Below are positions 7,766 to 16,538 of a stretch of 64,000 bases of DNA, one piece after another (position 1 is the stretch's first letter; every line of letters begins with the position of its first letter). Source of the stretch: Clostridiales bacterium (GTDB taxonomy: Bacteria > Bacillota > Clostridia > Saccharofermentanales > Saccharofermentanaceae); the NCBI GenBank assembly GCA_017478485.1, contig JAFVDI010000028.1:124001-188000 (forward strand), written 5' to 3'. Below the pieces are notes generated by a model. The model made no database searches and was not told where the DNA came from. It worked only from the letters and a program-made list of their open reading frames with translations. Made by a program: the position numbers and the translations under genes.

Positions 7766-9565
7766 ATGAATAAGCGCACAAAAAATCTCATAATCGCCAT
7801 GATCTGGGCCACGGCCATTACACTCCTTTGTGCTCTGGGCGTTTTCAGAAGACCGGAACTCTGGCTTGAGGACACGCTCTATCAGCGGCCTGTTTCTTTA
7901 GACAGCGACATTATAATAATCGGCATAGACGATAACGACATAAAGAAATTCGGTCCCTATAACACATGGGACAGATCCGTCATGGCTCAGGCCCTTGAGT
8001 TTCTGGGATCAGACCCCAAAAACCTTCCTGCAGTTGTTGCGATAGACACCATGTATTCCGGCACGTCAACGCCGGAAGGAGACAAGCGACTTGCCGACGC
8101 CGCCGCCAAACTTGGAAACGTGGTTACCGCAACACAGGCAGCCTTCGGCAAAAAGACCACCTTCTTCGGCAGCGCTTCTGCGGTCATCGATAATTTCGCC
8201 ATACTCAGTTATGATGAACCTTACGATGAACTGAAAAACGTTACGACACAGGGCAGCATAAACGTAATGTATGACATTGACGGCGTTGTCCGTCATGCTC
8301 TTCTCTATATCGAACCCGAAGGAAAGCGGGTTTATTCGATGCAGTACGAAGTTGCCCGGATCTATGCAGAAAAGAACGGTTTTCAGATAACAAAGCCTAA
8401 GACTGACGAAAGAGGCCATTTCTATGTTTCTTACACTGCGAGACCCGGAGGTTTTTATGACGGGATCAATCTCAGCAGAGTCATCGGCAAAGAGATCAAA
8501 CCTGAGTTCTTCAAAGACAAGATCGTTCTGATCGGACCTTATACCACAGGTCTTCAGGACGCTTACCTCACACCCATCGAAAAGGCCGGCATGATGTACG
8601 GAGTCGAATATCAGGCGAATGTAATCGAGTGTCTCCTCACCGGAAACTACAAGACCAGAGCAGCTGAGTATTTCCAGCTCGGAGCTTTGTGGATCGTCTG
8701 CTTCGCATTCTATGTCTTCTGCGACAACAGAAGGCTCCTTTTCACCGTTCCCGTCCTGGCCGCCGGTGAAGGTCTGTCTGTCGGAATAAGCATCTGGCTG
8801 TACTCAATAGGATACATTACCCATGCTTTATGGATCCCTCTGGGGATGTTCGTCATATTCGTCATAACCGTTGCAGCCAACTACTTAAGGGCCGCCATAG
8901 AGAAACAGAACGTAACCCGCACTTTTGAAAGATACGTTGCACCCAACGTCGTTGAAGAGATCCTCAAGGAAGGCACCGAAAACCTCAAGCTCGGCGGCAA
9001 GACAGTTGATATCGCAGTTCTTTTCGTTGATATCAGAGGATTCACGACAATGTCCGAAAGATTATCTCCTGAAGAGGTCGTTCATATCCTCAACCAGTAC
9101 CTTTCCATGACGAGTGCATGCGTTGAAAGATATAACGGTACATTGGACAAGTTCATAGGTGATGCAACCATGGCTTTCTGGGGAGCGCCCCTTAAAGATG
9201 ACGACGCAATCTATCACGCTGCCTGCACTGCTCTGGACATCGTCAAAGGCGCCGAGGAACTCTCCGAAAAGCTCAAGAAAGAGGTCGGCGAAGAGATCCA
9301 TGTAGGTGTCGGAGTCCATTATGGTCCTGCAGTCGTCGGCAACATGGGTTCAGAAAAACGTATGGATTATACGGCTATCGGTGATACAGTAAATACATCG
9401 GCCAGACTTGAGGCCAACGCTCCGGGCAGCACTGTTTACATAAGCAAGGCTGTGGCGGATGCCTTAAAAGGCCGTATGAAGTCTGAACCGCTTGAGAAGC
9501 CTATCAAACTAAAAGGTAAGGCAGACGGATTTGAGATCCTTCGCCTTATCGGACCGGAGGAATAA
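7766..9565 (+). CDS. CHASE2-domain class III adenylate/guanylate cyclase
   Basis: The 599-residue receptor has one N-terminal membrane helix (8-27), an extracytoplasmic CHASE2 sensor (about 30-295; DIIIIGIDDNDIKKFG, FFKDKIVLIGPY) and three membrane helices (about 303-373). A class III cyclase domain (about 413-590) follows. Cyclase residues seen are the metal-binding D422 in FVDIRGF and D466 in KFIGDATMAFWGAP, and the transition-state Asn and Arg in IGDTVNTSARLE. K462 in the purine pocket favours ATP as substrate, but GTP is not excluded. It should make cAMP (or cGMP) in the cytoplasm in response to an outside cue. It starts 11 bases after the FecR gene with a weak ribosome site, so translational coupling is likely. 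Confidence 0.93.
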   Translation: MNKRTKNLIIAMIWATAITLLCALGVFRRPELWLEDTLYQRPVSLDSDIIIIGIDDNDIKKFGPYNTWDRSVMAQALEFLGSDPKNLPAVVAIDTMYSGTSTPEGDKRLADAAAKLGNVVTATQAAFGKKTTFFGSASAVIDNFAILSYDEPYDELKNVTTQGSINVMYDIDGVVRHALLYIEPEGKRVYSMQYEVARIYAEKNGFQITKPKTDERGHFYVSYTARPGGFYDGINLSRVIGKEIKPEFFKDKIVLIGPYTTGLQDAYLTPIEKAGMMYGVEYQANVIECLLTGNYKTRAAEYFQLGALWIVCFAFYVFCDNRRLLFTVPVLAAGEGLSVGISIWLYSIGYITHALWIPLGMFVIFVITVAANYLRAAIEKQNVTRTFERYVAPNVVEEILKEGTENLKLGGKTVDIAVLFVDIRGFTTMSERLSPEEVVHILNQYLSMTSACVERYNGTLDKFIGDATMAFWGAPLKDDDAIYHAACTALDIVKGAEELSEKLKKEVGEEIHVGVGVHYGPAVVGNMGSEKRMDYTAIGDTVNTSARLEANAPGSTVYISKAVADALKGRMKSEPLEKPIKLKGKADGFEILRLIGPEE

Positions 9566-9567
9566 AG

Positions 9568-11301
9568 ATGCTGACATTTCTTGGCAGAGGTTCTGCATTC
9601 AAAGATGAGCAGAACAGCGCTTATTTTATCGACGGCAATAATCTGGTGCTTATCGACTGCCCGATGAGTTCTTTCGAGAAGCTCAACAACAGGGATATAA
9701 ACAATACCGATATCGATCTGTCTGCTTTTGAGCATGTATATGTACTTGTTACCCATACTCACGGCGACCACATAAGCGGCATCGGAATGCTCATCGATCT
9801 GCTCCACTTTGTCTTAAGGACTCCAATTACGGTAATAGCTCCGTCCGAAGAGGTCCAGACCGACCTTCACCTTTATTTCCTGCGGATAGAGGGCTGCAAC
9901 GATTCATGGTACAACCTTACCAACATAAACGAATTTAAGCCCGACTGGGTCGAACGCGTAATTCCGACCGATCATACTGACGAACTGAAGGGAAAATGTT
10001 TCGGCTATGTCCTTAACATCGAAGGCAAAAAAGTTGTCTACACCGGTGACACCAACACACTGGAGCCTTTCGATCAATACATCCTTGAAAGTTCATATGC
10101 ATACATCGAAACGTCTGCCTTCCCTTCACCTGTCCATCTGCATTGCGAAAAGATCCACGACAGGATCAAGGATTATGTTTCAAAGGGTGTCCGCGTTTAT
10201 CTGATGCATCTTGATAACGAGAAGAAGATCGCTGAAGTGATGAAGGATACCGGCGCGGAATTCGCACCTTTGAGACAGGGCGGCTTCACGATGGAAGATA
10301 CCGGCAGGATGCTTGCAGGCATTTTCGACATCACCGACAGTCTCTATCAGGATATGTGCACGAACAACAACAGGGATCACAACAAGCTTTTCACCTATCT
10401 TACGGAACTCGGAAAGACCATTGTCGATGCCGACAGGGCAAGTTTCTGGAAATGGGACAAGAGAAAGCAGCAGTTGTGGACAATGTCCGCTACCGGCGTT
10501 GACAAGATAGTCATCCCTGACAACACAGGTCTTGTCGGAAAGGCTTTGAGACAGAAAAAAGCACTCATCGTCAACGATCCTTATTCGGATCCTGATTTCA
10601 ACAAAGACATAGATACAAAGACCGGATACAGGACCAAATCCGTTCTGGTCCTCCCTGTCGCTGACGTAAACGGCGACTTCATCGGTGCCCTCCAGCTCAT
10701 AAACAAGAACGGTGATAAAGGTTTTGACCCTGAGATCGATCCGAAAAAGCTCTCTCTGGCAGCTCTCATTTGCGGCATTGCTCTTGAATCCGAGACATTC
10801 CTCGAGGATTCACACCATGACAGGCTGACGGGTCTCAAGAACAGAATGGGCTTCTATTACGATTTCGCAAAGAAATACAAGGATTACCTGATCTCCGGCT
10901 CGGACCTGACCATGTGCGTCTTCATCTGCGACATCGATAAGTTCAAACACGTCAACGATACATACGGTCATAACGCAGGAGATGACGTTCTCGAATTCAC
11001 TTCGCATCTCATCGAATCCACATGTTCCGACAAGGACAGTGTCTACAGATGGGGTGGCGAGGAATTCGTCATGATAATGCGCGACACGGATCTTGAAGGA
11101 GCCGTTAAGAAAGCTGAGGAGATCAGAGTTAAGCTTATGAATTCGGATATCGAGGCTGACGGCAACACACTCAAATGCACGCTCAGTTTCGGATGCGCAC
11201 GTTTCGATCCCGACAAATCAATCGAGGAGAACATCAGCCAGGCAGACGAAAGACTCTATACTGCGAAAGAGACGGGAAGAAACAAAGTCTGCTGGGAATA
11301 A
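9568..11301 (+). CDS. Metallo-beta-lactamase fold / GAF / GGDEF diguanylate cyclase fusion
   Basis: Three domains are visible in 577 residues. The first is a metallo-beta-lactamase-fold hydrolase (1-250) with H63-x-H65-x-D67-H68, H136, D161 in YTGDTN and H214, laid out like RNase Z or class II phosphodiesterases. The second is a GAF domain (about 265-410; GLVGKALRQKKALIVND). The third is a GGDEF domain (about 415-577) with DRLTGLKNR, FICDIDKFKHVNDTYGH and GGEEF at 496-500. The intact active-site motif predicts c-di-GMP synthesis. No RxxD inhibitory site precedes it at the usual distance. The GGAGG ribosome site is strong, and the gene begins directly after the cyclase stop. I infer that the hydrolase domain may act on a cyclic nucleotide, but the substrate is unproven. 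Confidence 0.9.
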   Translation: MLTFLGRGSAFKDEQNSAYFIDGNNLVLIDCPMSSFEKLNNRDINNTDIDLSAFEHVYVLVTHTHGDHISGIGMLIDLLHFVLRTPITVIAPSEEVQTDLHLYFLRIEGCNDSWYNLTNINEFKPDWVERVIPTDHTDELKGKCFGYVLNIEGKKVVYTGDTNTLEPFDQYILESSYAYIETSAFPSPVHLHCEKIHDRIKDYVSKGVRVYLMHLDNEKKIAEVMKDTGAEFAPLRQGGFTMEDTGRMLAGIFDITDSLYQDMCTNNNRDHNKLFTYLTELGKTIVDADRASFWKWDKRKQQLWTMSATGVDKIVIPDNTGLVGKALRQKKALIVNDPYSDPDFNKDIDTKTGYRTKSVLVLPVADVNGDFIGALQLINKNGDKGFDPEIDPKKLSLAALICGIALESETFLEDSHHDRLTGLKNRMGFYYDFAKKYKDYLISGSDLTMCVFICDIDKFKHVNDTYGHNAGDDVLEFTSHLIESTCSDKDSVYRWGGEEFVMIMRDTDLEGAVKKAEEIRVKLMNSDIEADGNTLKCTLSFGCARFDPDKSIEENISQADERLYTAKETGRNKVCWE

Positions 11302-11344
11302 TGGTAATTGTAAACTATAATTGATTATTGTATGATTAGAGCAT

Positions 11345-11377
11345 CGAAAAACCTGTGTTGATCAACACAGGTTTTTT
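11345..11377. terminator. Intrinsic terminator closing the FecR/cyclase operon
   Basis: AACCTGTGTTGATCAACACAGGTT is an almost loopless perfect stem flanked by A- and T-runs (abbreviated: arms 11349-11362 and 11363-11376). It can terminate in both directions. Confidence 0.88.
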
Positions 11378-11423
11378 CGAAGAGGATAAGGAAACAGGAT
11401 AGATTAATCAGGAGGAACAAAAC

Positions 11424-12131
11424 ATGCTGTTTTGCAGAAAATGCGGCGGCCCCATGGAAGACGGAGATCATGTATGTCTTAAATGCGGAACCGTTGTCGG
11501 ACAAGAAAATGAAGCCGAGAAAAAGAAGGAACTCATCAGACAATTAAGCGAGTATCAGACTCTTCTTTCGGAATGCGAAGAGCTTGAGACAATGATCAAG
11601 CCCCAGTCGAATTTCCCTTCAGCACAGCCCCGGCCTGCCGGAAAGAAATCATTTATCAGATACTTCTGGCCGTTCATCATCGGTGCGGCAGGCGGATACA
11701 TTGTCGTTTACGTGCTTGCGACCATGATCTCCATGTATTCGAATATCAGTTCATACAATCCCTATAAACCCGGTGCCGCCAGCAAGGGTGAACTGGAGAT
11801 GGCAATGTTCGGAGACATCATGCTCGGCTATGTCGTAGCCATAATAGTTGCCGTAGCCATAATCATCATCGGCATCAAGATCGCCCGCAGCAAGCAGAAA
11901 ACATATAACAGCGGTATCGATAGAATGAATGACGAGCTTTCGGAAAGATACAGGAAAGGTCTTCTGAACGAGAAGATGATCGCCCTACATACTGAGAACG
12001 TTCATAAAATGGCTCTTTATGAGGACCTCGTTCCCGAGGAATACCGCACGGCCAGACAGGTTGCCTCGCTGATCGGTATCCTGAAGGAAGACAAAGCCCA
12101 GACCGTCGAAGAAGCGATCAGACTGATCTGA
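11424..12131 (+). CDS. Zinc-ribbon membrane protein of unknown function
   Basis: The protein has 235 residues. An N-terminal zinc ribbon (CRKCGG near residue 4 and CLKCG near 18) is followed by a coiled-coil-like helix (ENEAEKKKELIRQLSEYQTL). Two membrane segments (about 77-97 and 130-152) and a second cytoplasmic helical region complete it. AGGAGG precedes the ATG. It sits between two strong terminators, so it is expressed alone. Similar zinc_ribbon_2 membrane proteins are common in Clostridia, with no assigned role. Confidence 0.82.
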   Translation: MLFCRKCGGPMEDGDHVCLKCGTVVGQENEAEKKKELIRQLSEYQTLLSECEELETMIKPQSNFPSAQPRPAGKKSFIRYFWPFIIGAAGGYIVVYVLATMISMYSNISSYNPYKPGAASKGELEMAMFGDIMLGYVVAIIVAVAIIIIGIKIARSKQKTYNSGIDRMNDELSERYRKGLLNEKMIALHTENVHKMALYEDLVPEEYRTARQVASLIGILKEDKAQTVEEAIRLI

Positions 12132-12146
12132 AACCCGTAAAAAACA

Positions 12147-12176
12147 AGAACCCGGAGCAATTGCTCCGGGTTCTTT
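12147..12176. terminator. Bidirectional intrinsic terminator
   Basis: AAGAACCCGGAGC pairs with GCTCCGGGTTCTT with a short AATT loop. T-runs lie on both sides, so it serves the zinc-ribbon gene on the plus strand and tRNA-Ser on the minus strand. Confidence 0.9.
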
Positions 12177-12180
12177 TCTA

Positions 12181-12273
12181 TGGCGGAGAAGGAGGGATTC
12201 GAACCCTCGAAACCCTTTTGGGGTTTACACGATTTCCAGTCGTGCGCCCTCGACCAGGCTAGGCGACTTCTCC
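12181..12273 (-). tRNA. tRNA-Ser(GGA)
   Basis: The minus strand folds as a 93-nt type II tRNA. The acceptor GGAGAAG pairs with CTTCTCC, the discriminator is G and CCA is encoded. The anticodon loop CTGGAAA gives anticodon GGA, which reads UCC and UCU. The long variable arm (ACCCCAAAAGGGT) is typical of serine tRNA. The T-arm GGTTCGAATCC is canonical. Confidence 0.96.
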
Positions 12274-12404
12274 ATAGGTATCGTTGAACAATGCCAACAA
12301 AAATGCTTAATGATTTTATAATCTTTACCCGGCTTTGTCAACTTGAATGCTTATTTCGTGTTATAATTGAGCGGTTTATTTCAAAAAATACGGAGGCGTG
12401 ATCT

Positions 12405-12998
12405 ATGAAAGCAAGCTTATCAGTAAAGACAATGGCTGTTGTTATTGCCTTTGCCTCATCTCTCATGCTGTTTTCGGGCTGCGGAAAAAAGATCTATTCC
12501 GATCCTAATATGACAACGACCATCACAAGGCAGACCCCCCCTGCTGAAGTTGCATATAATGACCTTGCAACGACTCTTTCAAAATACGACGCTGCTCTGA
12601 ATGATTACATGCATACGCATATGTCAGAGTGCAAGATCAAGGAAGCAGACGACAAGACTTTCAGCGGAACATCCTGCCACAGCAGATTCACCGTTTCTCC
12701 CGATGAAAAATACCGCGTTCTCCAGCAGGAAAAGAAATACGACGACAAAACAGTCATGGATGAGTATTTCGACCTCAAGGACGCAATGTTCATGGCAAGG
12801 ACAACAGTCTACAATGACGGAAGATACGATCCTGTCGAGAAATACTACATTGCCGGAAACATGGTCTATAAACTCGATTACAACACAGCCAGCGTTTACA
12901 AAGTAGTCGAGCTCAAGACCGATGCGGCAGCCACAAAGCAGAAGCAGCTCGACATGTATTTCTCCTTTGACGAGATAACGGCTAAGTATGGCACCTGA
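12405..12998 (+). CDS. Small secreted lipoprotein
   Basis: The protein has 197 residues. A signal peptide ends in the lipobox LMLFSGC, followed by a mature domain of about 165 residues of mixed helix and strand (ATTLSKYDAALNDYM, then DEKYRVLQQEKKYDD) that I do not recognise. The ATG follows ACGGAGG, and TATAAT lies about 40 bases upstream. The end overlaps the azlC start by 11 bases, which suggests co-expression but not shared function. Confidence 0.78.
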   Translation: MKASLSVKTMAVVIAFASSLMLFSGCGKKIYSDPNMTTTITRQTPPAEVAYNDLATTLSKYDAALNDYMHTHMSECKIKEADDKTFSGTSCHSRFTVSPDEKYRVLQQEKKYDDKTVMDEYFDLKDAMFMARTTVYNDGRYDPVEKYYIAGNMVYKLDYNTASVYKVVELKTDAAATKQKQLDMYFSFDEITAKYGT

Positions 12999-13764
12999 AA
13001 CTGACGTCAAAAACTCAGAAACTTCAGTTCCCGCCGCAAATAACGGCGGGACTTTTCACGAAGGCTTCAAAGACGGCCTGGCGATAGGCTTAGGCTATCT
13101 CTCGGTTTCTTTTTCATTCGGCATACTCGCCGTCTCCTCAGGCCTTTCCTGGTGGCAGGCAGTATTGGTCTCGCTTACCAACATTACATCTGCAGGACAG
13201 GTTGCCGGAGTCGGGATAATGTCTGCTTCAGGCGGACTCGTGGAGATGATAATATCCCAGATCGTCATCAATCTGCGCTATTCCCTCATGGCAATCTCGC
13301 TTTCACAGAAGACCGACAGTTCCATGAATACCGTCAAGCGCGCCCTTCTTGCATACGGTCTGACCGATGAGATCTTCGGTGTCGCCGTCAGCAAGGACCA
13401 CGAGACCGGTTCGAAATACTTCTTCGGACTGACTGTCCTCCCTGTCATCGGCTGGGTCTTGGGTACTCTCCTGGGTGCGGTATTAGGCGGCATATTCCCG
13501 GAATTCCTGACAAATGCACTGGCAGTGGGGATCTACGGAATGTTCATTTCCATAGTCATTCCCAAGGCAAAGCACAGCCGCATGATCGCGATCTGCGCTC
13601 TCATCGCCTGCGTGCTTTCCTGTCTTTTCTACTATGCACCCTGGCTCAAGGCACATGTCTCTTCAGGCTTCGCGATAATAATCTCCGCGGTCATAGCAGC
13701 TCTCGCCGGCGTATTCTGTTTCCCACACGATGAAGAAGCAGTATCCGGAAAGGAGGTCTCCTGA
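12988..13764 (+). CDS. azlC: AzlC-family branched-chain amino acid exporter, large subunit
   Basis: The 258-residue polytopic membrane protein begins with a soluble leader of about 30 residues, then GFKDGLAIGLGYLSVSFSFGILA, the AzlC N-terminal signature. LTNITSAGQVAGVGIMSA and the following helices also match the family. With AzlD it exports leucine, isoleucine, valine and analogues. It overlaps azlD by one base (TGATG), the usual tight coupling of this pair. No amino-acid-responsive leader is visible, because the start is inside the preceding lipoprotein gene. Confidence 0.92.
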   Translation: MAPETDVKNSETSVPAANNGGTFHEGFKDGLAIGLGYLSVSFSFGILAVSSGLSWWQAVLVSLTNITSAGQVAGVGIMSASGGLVEMIISQIVINLRYSLMAISLSQKTDSSMNTVKRALLAYGLTDEIFGVAVSKDHETGSKYFFGLTVLPVIGWVLGTLLGAVLGGIFPEFLTNALAVGIYGMFISIVIPKAKHSRMIAICALIACVLSCLFYYAPWLKAHVSSGFAIIISAVIAALAGVFCFPHDEEAVSGKEVS

Positions 13765-14087
13765 TGGATCTTAAGATCTTCATTCCGCTCGCCATAGTCA
13801 TGGCGCTGACGACCTATCTGGTAAGAGCTCTGCCCTTCACGCTCTTCCGCAAAAAGATCACAAATGCGCGTGTCAAAGCGTTCTTCGACCTGATCCCCTA
13901 CACCGTTCTTTCGGCGATGACCTTTCCTGCGATCCTTTATGCGACGGGTTCTCTGCCCACGGCATGCGCAGGTCTTGCCGTCGCTCTTGTTCTCAGTTTC
14001 ATGGAAAAGTCACTGCTCACGGTTGCAGTCGGCGCATGCGCTGCAACTCTTGCCGCAACCGGAGTGATGATGATGCTTCAAAGGTAA
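13764..14087 (+). CDS. azlD: AzlD-family branched-chain amino acid exporter, small subunit
   Basis: The protein has 107 residues with about four membrane helices. TTYLVRALPFTLFRKK near the N-terminus and FFDLIPYTVLSAMTFPAIL match AzlD. It partners the AzlC gene immediately upstream. AGGAGG lies 9 bases before its ATG, inside the azlC 3' end. Confidence 0.92.
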   Translation: MDLKIFIPLAIVMALTTYLVRALPFTLFRKKITNARVKAFFDLIPYTVLSAMTFPAILYATGSLPTACAGLAVALVLSFMEKSLLTVAVGACAATLAATGVMMMLQR

Positions 14088-14094
14088 ATAAATA

Positions 14095-14120
14095 ATCCCG
14101 TCCGGCTATGCGAACGGGAT
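14095..14120. terminator. Hairpin between azlD and tRNA-Thr
   Basis: ATCCCGT (14095-14101) pairs with ACGGGAT (14114-14120). On the minus strand it is followed by an AT-rich tract, so it probably ends the tRNA-Thr transcript. It may also end azlCD. Confidence 0.6.
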
Positions 14121-14124
14121 ATTC

Positions 14125-14200
14125 TGGAGCCCCCAGCCAGATTTGAACTGGCGACCTCATCCTTACCATGGATGCGCTCTACCTACTGAGCTATAGGGGC
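14125..14200 (-). tRNA. tRNA-Thr(GGT)
   Basis: The minus strand folds as a 76-nt tRNA with an encoded CCA. The acceptor GCCCCTA pairs with TGGGGGC (one G-T pair), the discriminator is T, and the D-arm is GCTCAGTAGGTAGAGC. The anticodon stem CATCC/GGATG encloses loop ATGGTAA, giving anticodon GGT (Thr). The T-arm GGTTCAAATC-type sequence is regular. Confidence 0.95.
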
Positions 14201-14328
14201 AGAACTTAAACAGCCTTTGAAGTATATCACAGAGATTTTGCGTTGACAATAAAAAGCCCTGCCTATTTGATTATCGTTATTATTTCTACTATAATGCGCA
14301 GGAACTTAATTTTGAGAGGGTAATTCTG

Positions 14329-14907
14329 ATGCGTAAGCTTTTCGCGATAGTCATTATATGTATCATGTCACTTGCATCCTTCGCCGGCTGCGCCTTCAAG
14401 GCCAGCGAGCCCACGGTCGACATGTCCACATTCACCGACTGCGGCGAGGAAACATTCATCAAGGCACTGGAGACCGTCGGGATCCCCAAGGAAAAGCATA
14501 CGATCCACAGGGAACACGCTTTCAATTTCCCTGATGACCAGACCGAATACATCTACGAATACTGCCTTGAAGCAACGGCAGACAACGAGAATTACTTCGC
14601 TTACGTTCGCTGTTCCGAAGAGGCTACGGCCAAGCTCCTTTTCAACCATTTTTACAACAAGTACAAGGATGTCTGGGCTGCGAAAGGATTCCGCGGCGCC
14701 TATTCCGAGAATTCAGGCGAAACAACCGGCTATGTTCTCATCAAAGGCAAGCTCAATGAAAGCGACGGGAAAACATACACAGCCTATCACGATGCTCTTT
14801 ATTTCAAGGGAAAGACAGTCATCATCATGATGGCGAGCGACAACAGGAGCGATATCGAAAGACAGATCGACAACCTCTGCAAGGAGATCGGCTGCGAGCA
14901 TCCATGA
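14329..14907 (+). CDS. Small secreted lipoprotein
   Basis: The protein has 192 residues with signal peptide MRKLFAIVIICIMSLASFAGC (lipobox FAGC). The mature region contains a pattern of two beta-alpha units (ENYFAYVRCSEEATAKLLFNHFY; KGKTVIIMMASDNRSDIERQIDNLCKEIG) but no recognisable family. GAGAGGGT precedes the ATG. It is a single gene followed by a bidirectional terminator. Confidence 0.78.
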   Translation: MRKLFAIVIICIMSLASFAGCAFKASEPTVDMSTFTDCGEETFIKALETVGIPKEKHTIHREHAFNFPDDQTEYIYEYCLEATADNENYFAYVRCSEEATAKLLFNHFYNKYKDVWAAKGFRGAYSENSGETTGYVLIKGKLNESDGKTYTAYHDALYFKGKTVIIMMASDNRSDIERQIDNLCKEIGCEHP

Positions 14908-14932
14908 GTTATCCAAAAATATACGGAACAAA

Positions 14933-14970
14933 AAAATACCTGCCGGACCATTTGGTCTGACAGGTATTTT
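14933..14970. terminator. Bidirectional intrinsic terminator
   Basis: AAAATACCTG pairs with CAGGTATTTT. The inner GGACCA/TGGTCT stem adds stability around one mismatch. It lies between convergent genes. Confidence 0.88.
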
Positions 14971-14989
14971 AGCTTGATCTTAATTTGTG

Positions 14990-16003
14990 TCAGTCCGCTT
15001 TGGACATTTCATCAAGGATCCTTGCATATGCAACAGCATAAGGTTTGTTGAACGTCTTATCCTTGCTGACGATAACGCAGTAATGACCGGGCTTTAAGGA
15101 CTTTTCACACTCGATGTTGTAGTATGCGGTGCCGTCCTTATAGTAAGAAGGTGAAATCGTATCGCTCTTCTCCGCCTTGCTCAGATCATCTGCAGTGAAA
15201 TCCTCGTCCTTGCTGTAATAGAAAGCGTAATAAAGTCTGTCGGAAGTCTTTTCATCGACCTTGATGGAAAAGGCGATCTTCCCGGCATCCTGATAATAGA
15301 CACCCTGGCTCTTCATTGCGCCGTCGTAATCCCACCATCTTATCTCTTCGATCTTCTTCTCGAAATCCTTGTCGTAAACCGTGTAGTTCTTGCCGGAAGC
15401 AACCTCATCCATTACTTCAATGCGGTCAAGTACGGTCCTGCCCATTCTCGCATCATTAGCTCTGCCGATGTATCCGGAAAGTAGCACGACGATCAGAGTT
15501 ACGATAAGGATCAGTGCAACTGCGCCGCAGATAAGACCGATGATCAGGCCTGTGTGCTTCTTCTTTTTGGGAGCTGCCGGTGCTGCAGGTGCAGGCGCAG
15601 GTGCGGGAGCTGGTGCCGCTGCTGGTTCAAAAACGGCGGGCTGTGTTTCAGGAGCCGCGGGAACAAGCGCATTTTCGTTCACTGCGGGTTCGGCAGGCGC
15701 TTCGGCAACAGCGGGAATCGGACGAAGGGCATCAGACGGAAGCTGCTTTGTAACAGACTCTTCCGGATGATAAGTAACGACTGTCTGCATGGGCTGAGGC
15801 GCTTCAGGTATTACAGGCTCAGCTGCAGGTGCGGAAGTTTCGTCAACGGGCTGTGCTGAAACAACGGGCTCAGCAGGAACCGCGGGTGCGGCAACGGGTG
15901 CCTGTGCAGGCACAGGTGAGACGATCTTTGTTCCGCAATTAGCGCAGAATGATTTTCCCGGGGTTAGCCTAAAGCCGCAGTTACGGCAGAAATTAGATGC
16001 CAT
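14990..16003 (-). CDS. Zinc-ribbon, Pro/Ala-linker, single-pass membrane protein
   Basis: The protein has 337 residues. A double-knuckle zinc ribbon (FCRNCGF and FCANCGT) occupies the first 27, followed by a Pro/Ala/Val/Glu-rich linker of about 120 residues. One membrane helix (about 150-175, GLIIGLICGAVALILIVTLI) precedes an extracytoplasmic domain of about 150 residues (KIAFSIKVDEKTSDRLYYAF) that I do not recognise. The linker repeats PAPAPAPAP are easily variable in length. It is a lone gene convergent with the lipoprotein and is preceded by a short region with GAATTC-containing repeats. Function unknown. Confidence 0.8.
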   Translation of the reverse strand: MASNFCRNCGFRLTPGKSFCANCGTKIVSPVPAQAPVAAPAVPAEPVVSAQPVDETSAPAAEPVIPEAPQPMQTVVTYHPEESVTKQLPSDALRPIPAVAEAPAEPAVNENALVPAAPETQPAVFEPAAAPAPAPAPAPAAPAAPKKKKHTGLIIGLICGAVALILIVTLIVVLLSGYIGRANDARMGRTVLDRIEVMDEVASGKNYTVYDKDFEKKIEEIRWWDYDGAMKSQGVYYQDAGKIAFSIKVDEKTSDRLYYAFYYSKDEDFTADDLSKAEKSDTISPSYYKDGTAYYNIECEKSLKPGHYCVIVSKDKTFNKPYAVAYARILDEMSKAD

Positions 16004-16100
16004 GTCGAGCCTCCGATATTAATAAAGAATTCTTTGAGAATTCTAACACAAATCAATATGGAATTCTTCGGCAGGCCGTGGCAAAGCTATGTGAATTGTC

Positions 16101-16538
16101 TTAACCTTTGATCTTCTCCTCGAGGAGGTCTATCGCTTCAAGATAGCCGTCAAAGCCTTTGCCCATTATCGTTTTGAAGCAATAGTATGAAACATAGGAT
16201 ATCTGTCTGAACGCCTCGCGCTCGCTGACCTGTGAAATATGGACTTCAACTGCCGGAATGGATACGGCCTTGAGTGCGTCAAGGAGCGCCACCGAAGTGT
16301 GTGTATATGCACCCGGGTTGATGACAATACCGTCGACCTTGTCGAAATAAGCCTGCTGGATCATGTCGACCAGGTCACCTTCATGATTGCTCTGGCTGCA
16401 TTCGACGTCTATTCCCTTTTCGCTGCAATGCTTAACGATCATGGAAACAAGGTCGTCATAAGTGGAACTGCCGTAGATCCCGGGCTCCCTGATGCCGAGC
16501 ATATTAAGGTTGGGGCCATTTAATACAAGTATCTTCAT
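16101..16538 (-). CDS. aroQ: Type II 3-dehydroquinate dehydratase
   Basis: The protein has 145 residues, the normal family size. MKILVLNGPNLNMLGIREPGIYG carries the flexible lid arginine and tyrosine, INPGAYTHTSVALLDAL is the active-site loop and VEVHISQVSEREAFR contains the catalytic histidine region. It dehydrates 3-dehydroquinate to 3-dehydroshikimate. It is the last gene of the shikimate block and overlaps the preceding fusion gene by four bases. Confidence 0.96.
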   Translation of the reverse strand: MKILVLNGPNLNMLGIREPGIYGSSTYDDLVSMIVKHCSEKGIDVECSQSNHEGDLVDMIQQAYFDKVDGIVINPGAYTHTSVALLDALKAVSIPAVEVHISQVSEREAFRQISYVSYYCFKTIMGKGFDGYLEAIDLLEEKIKG

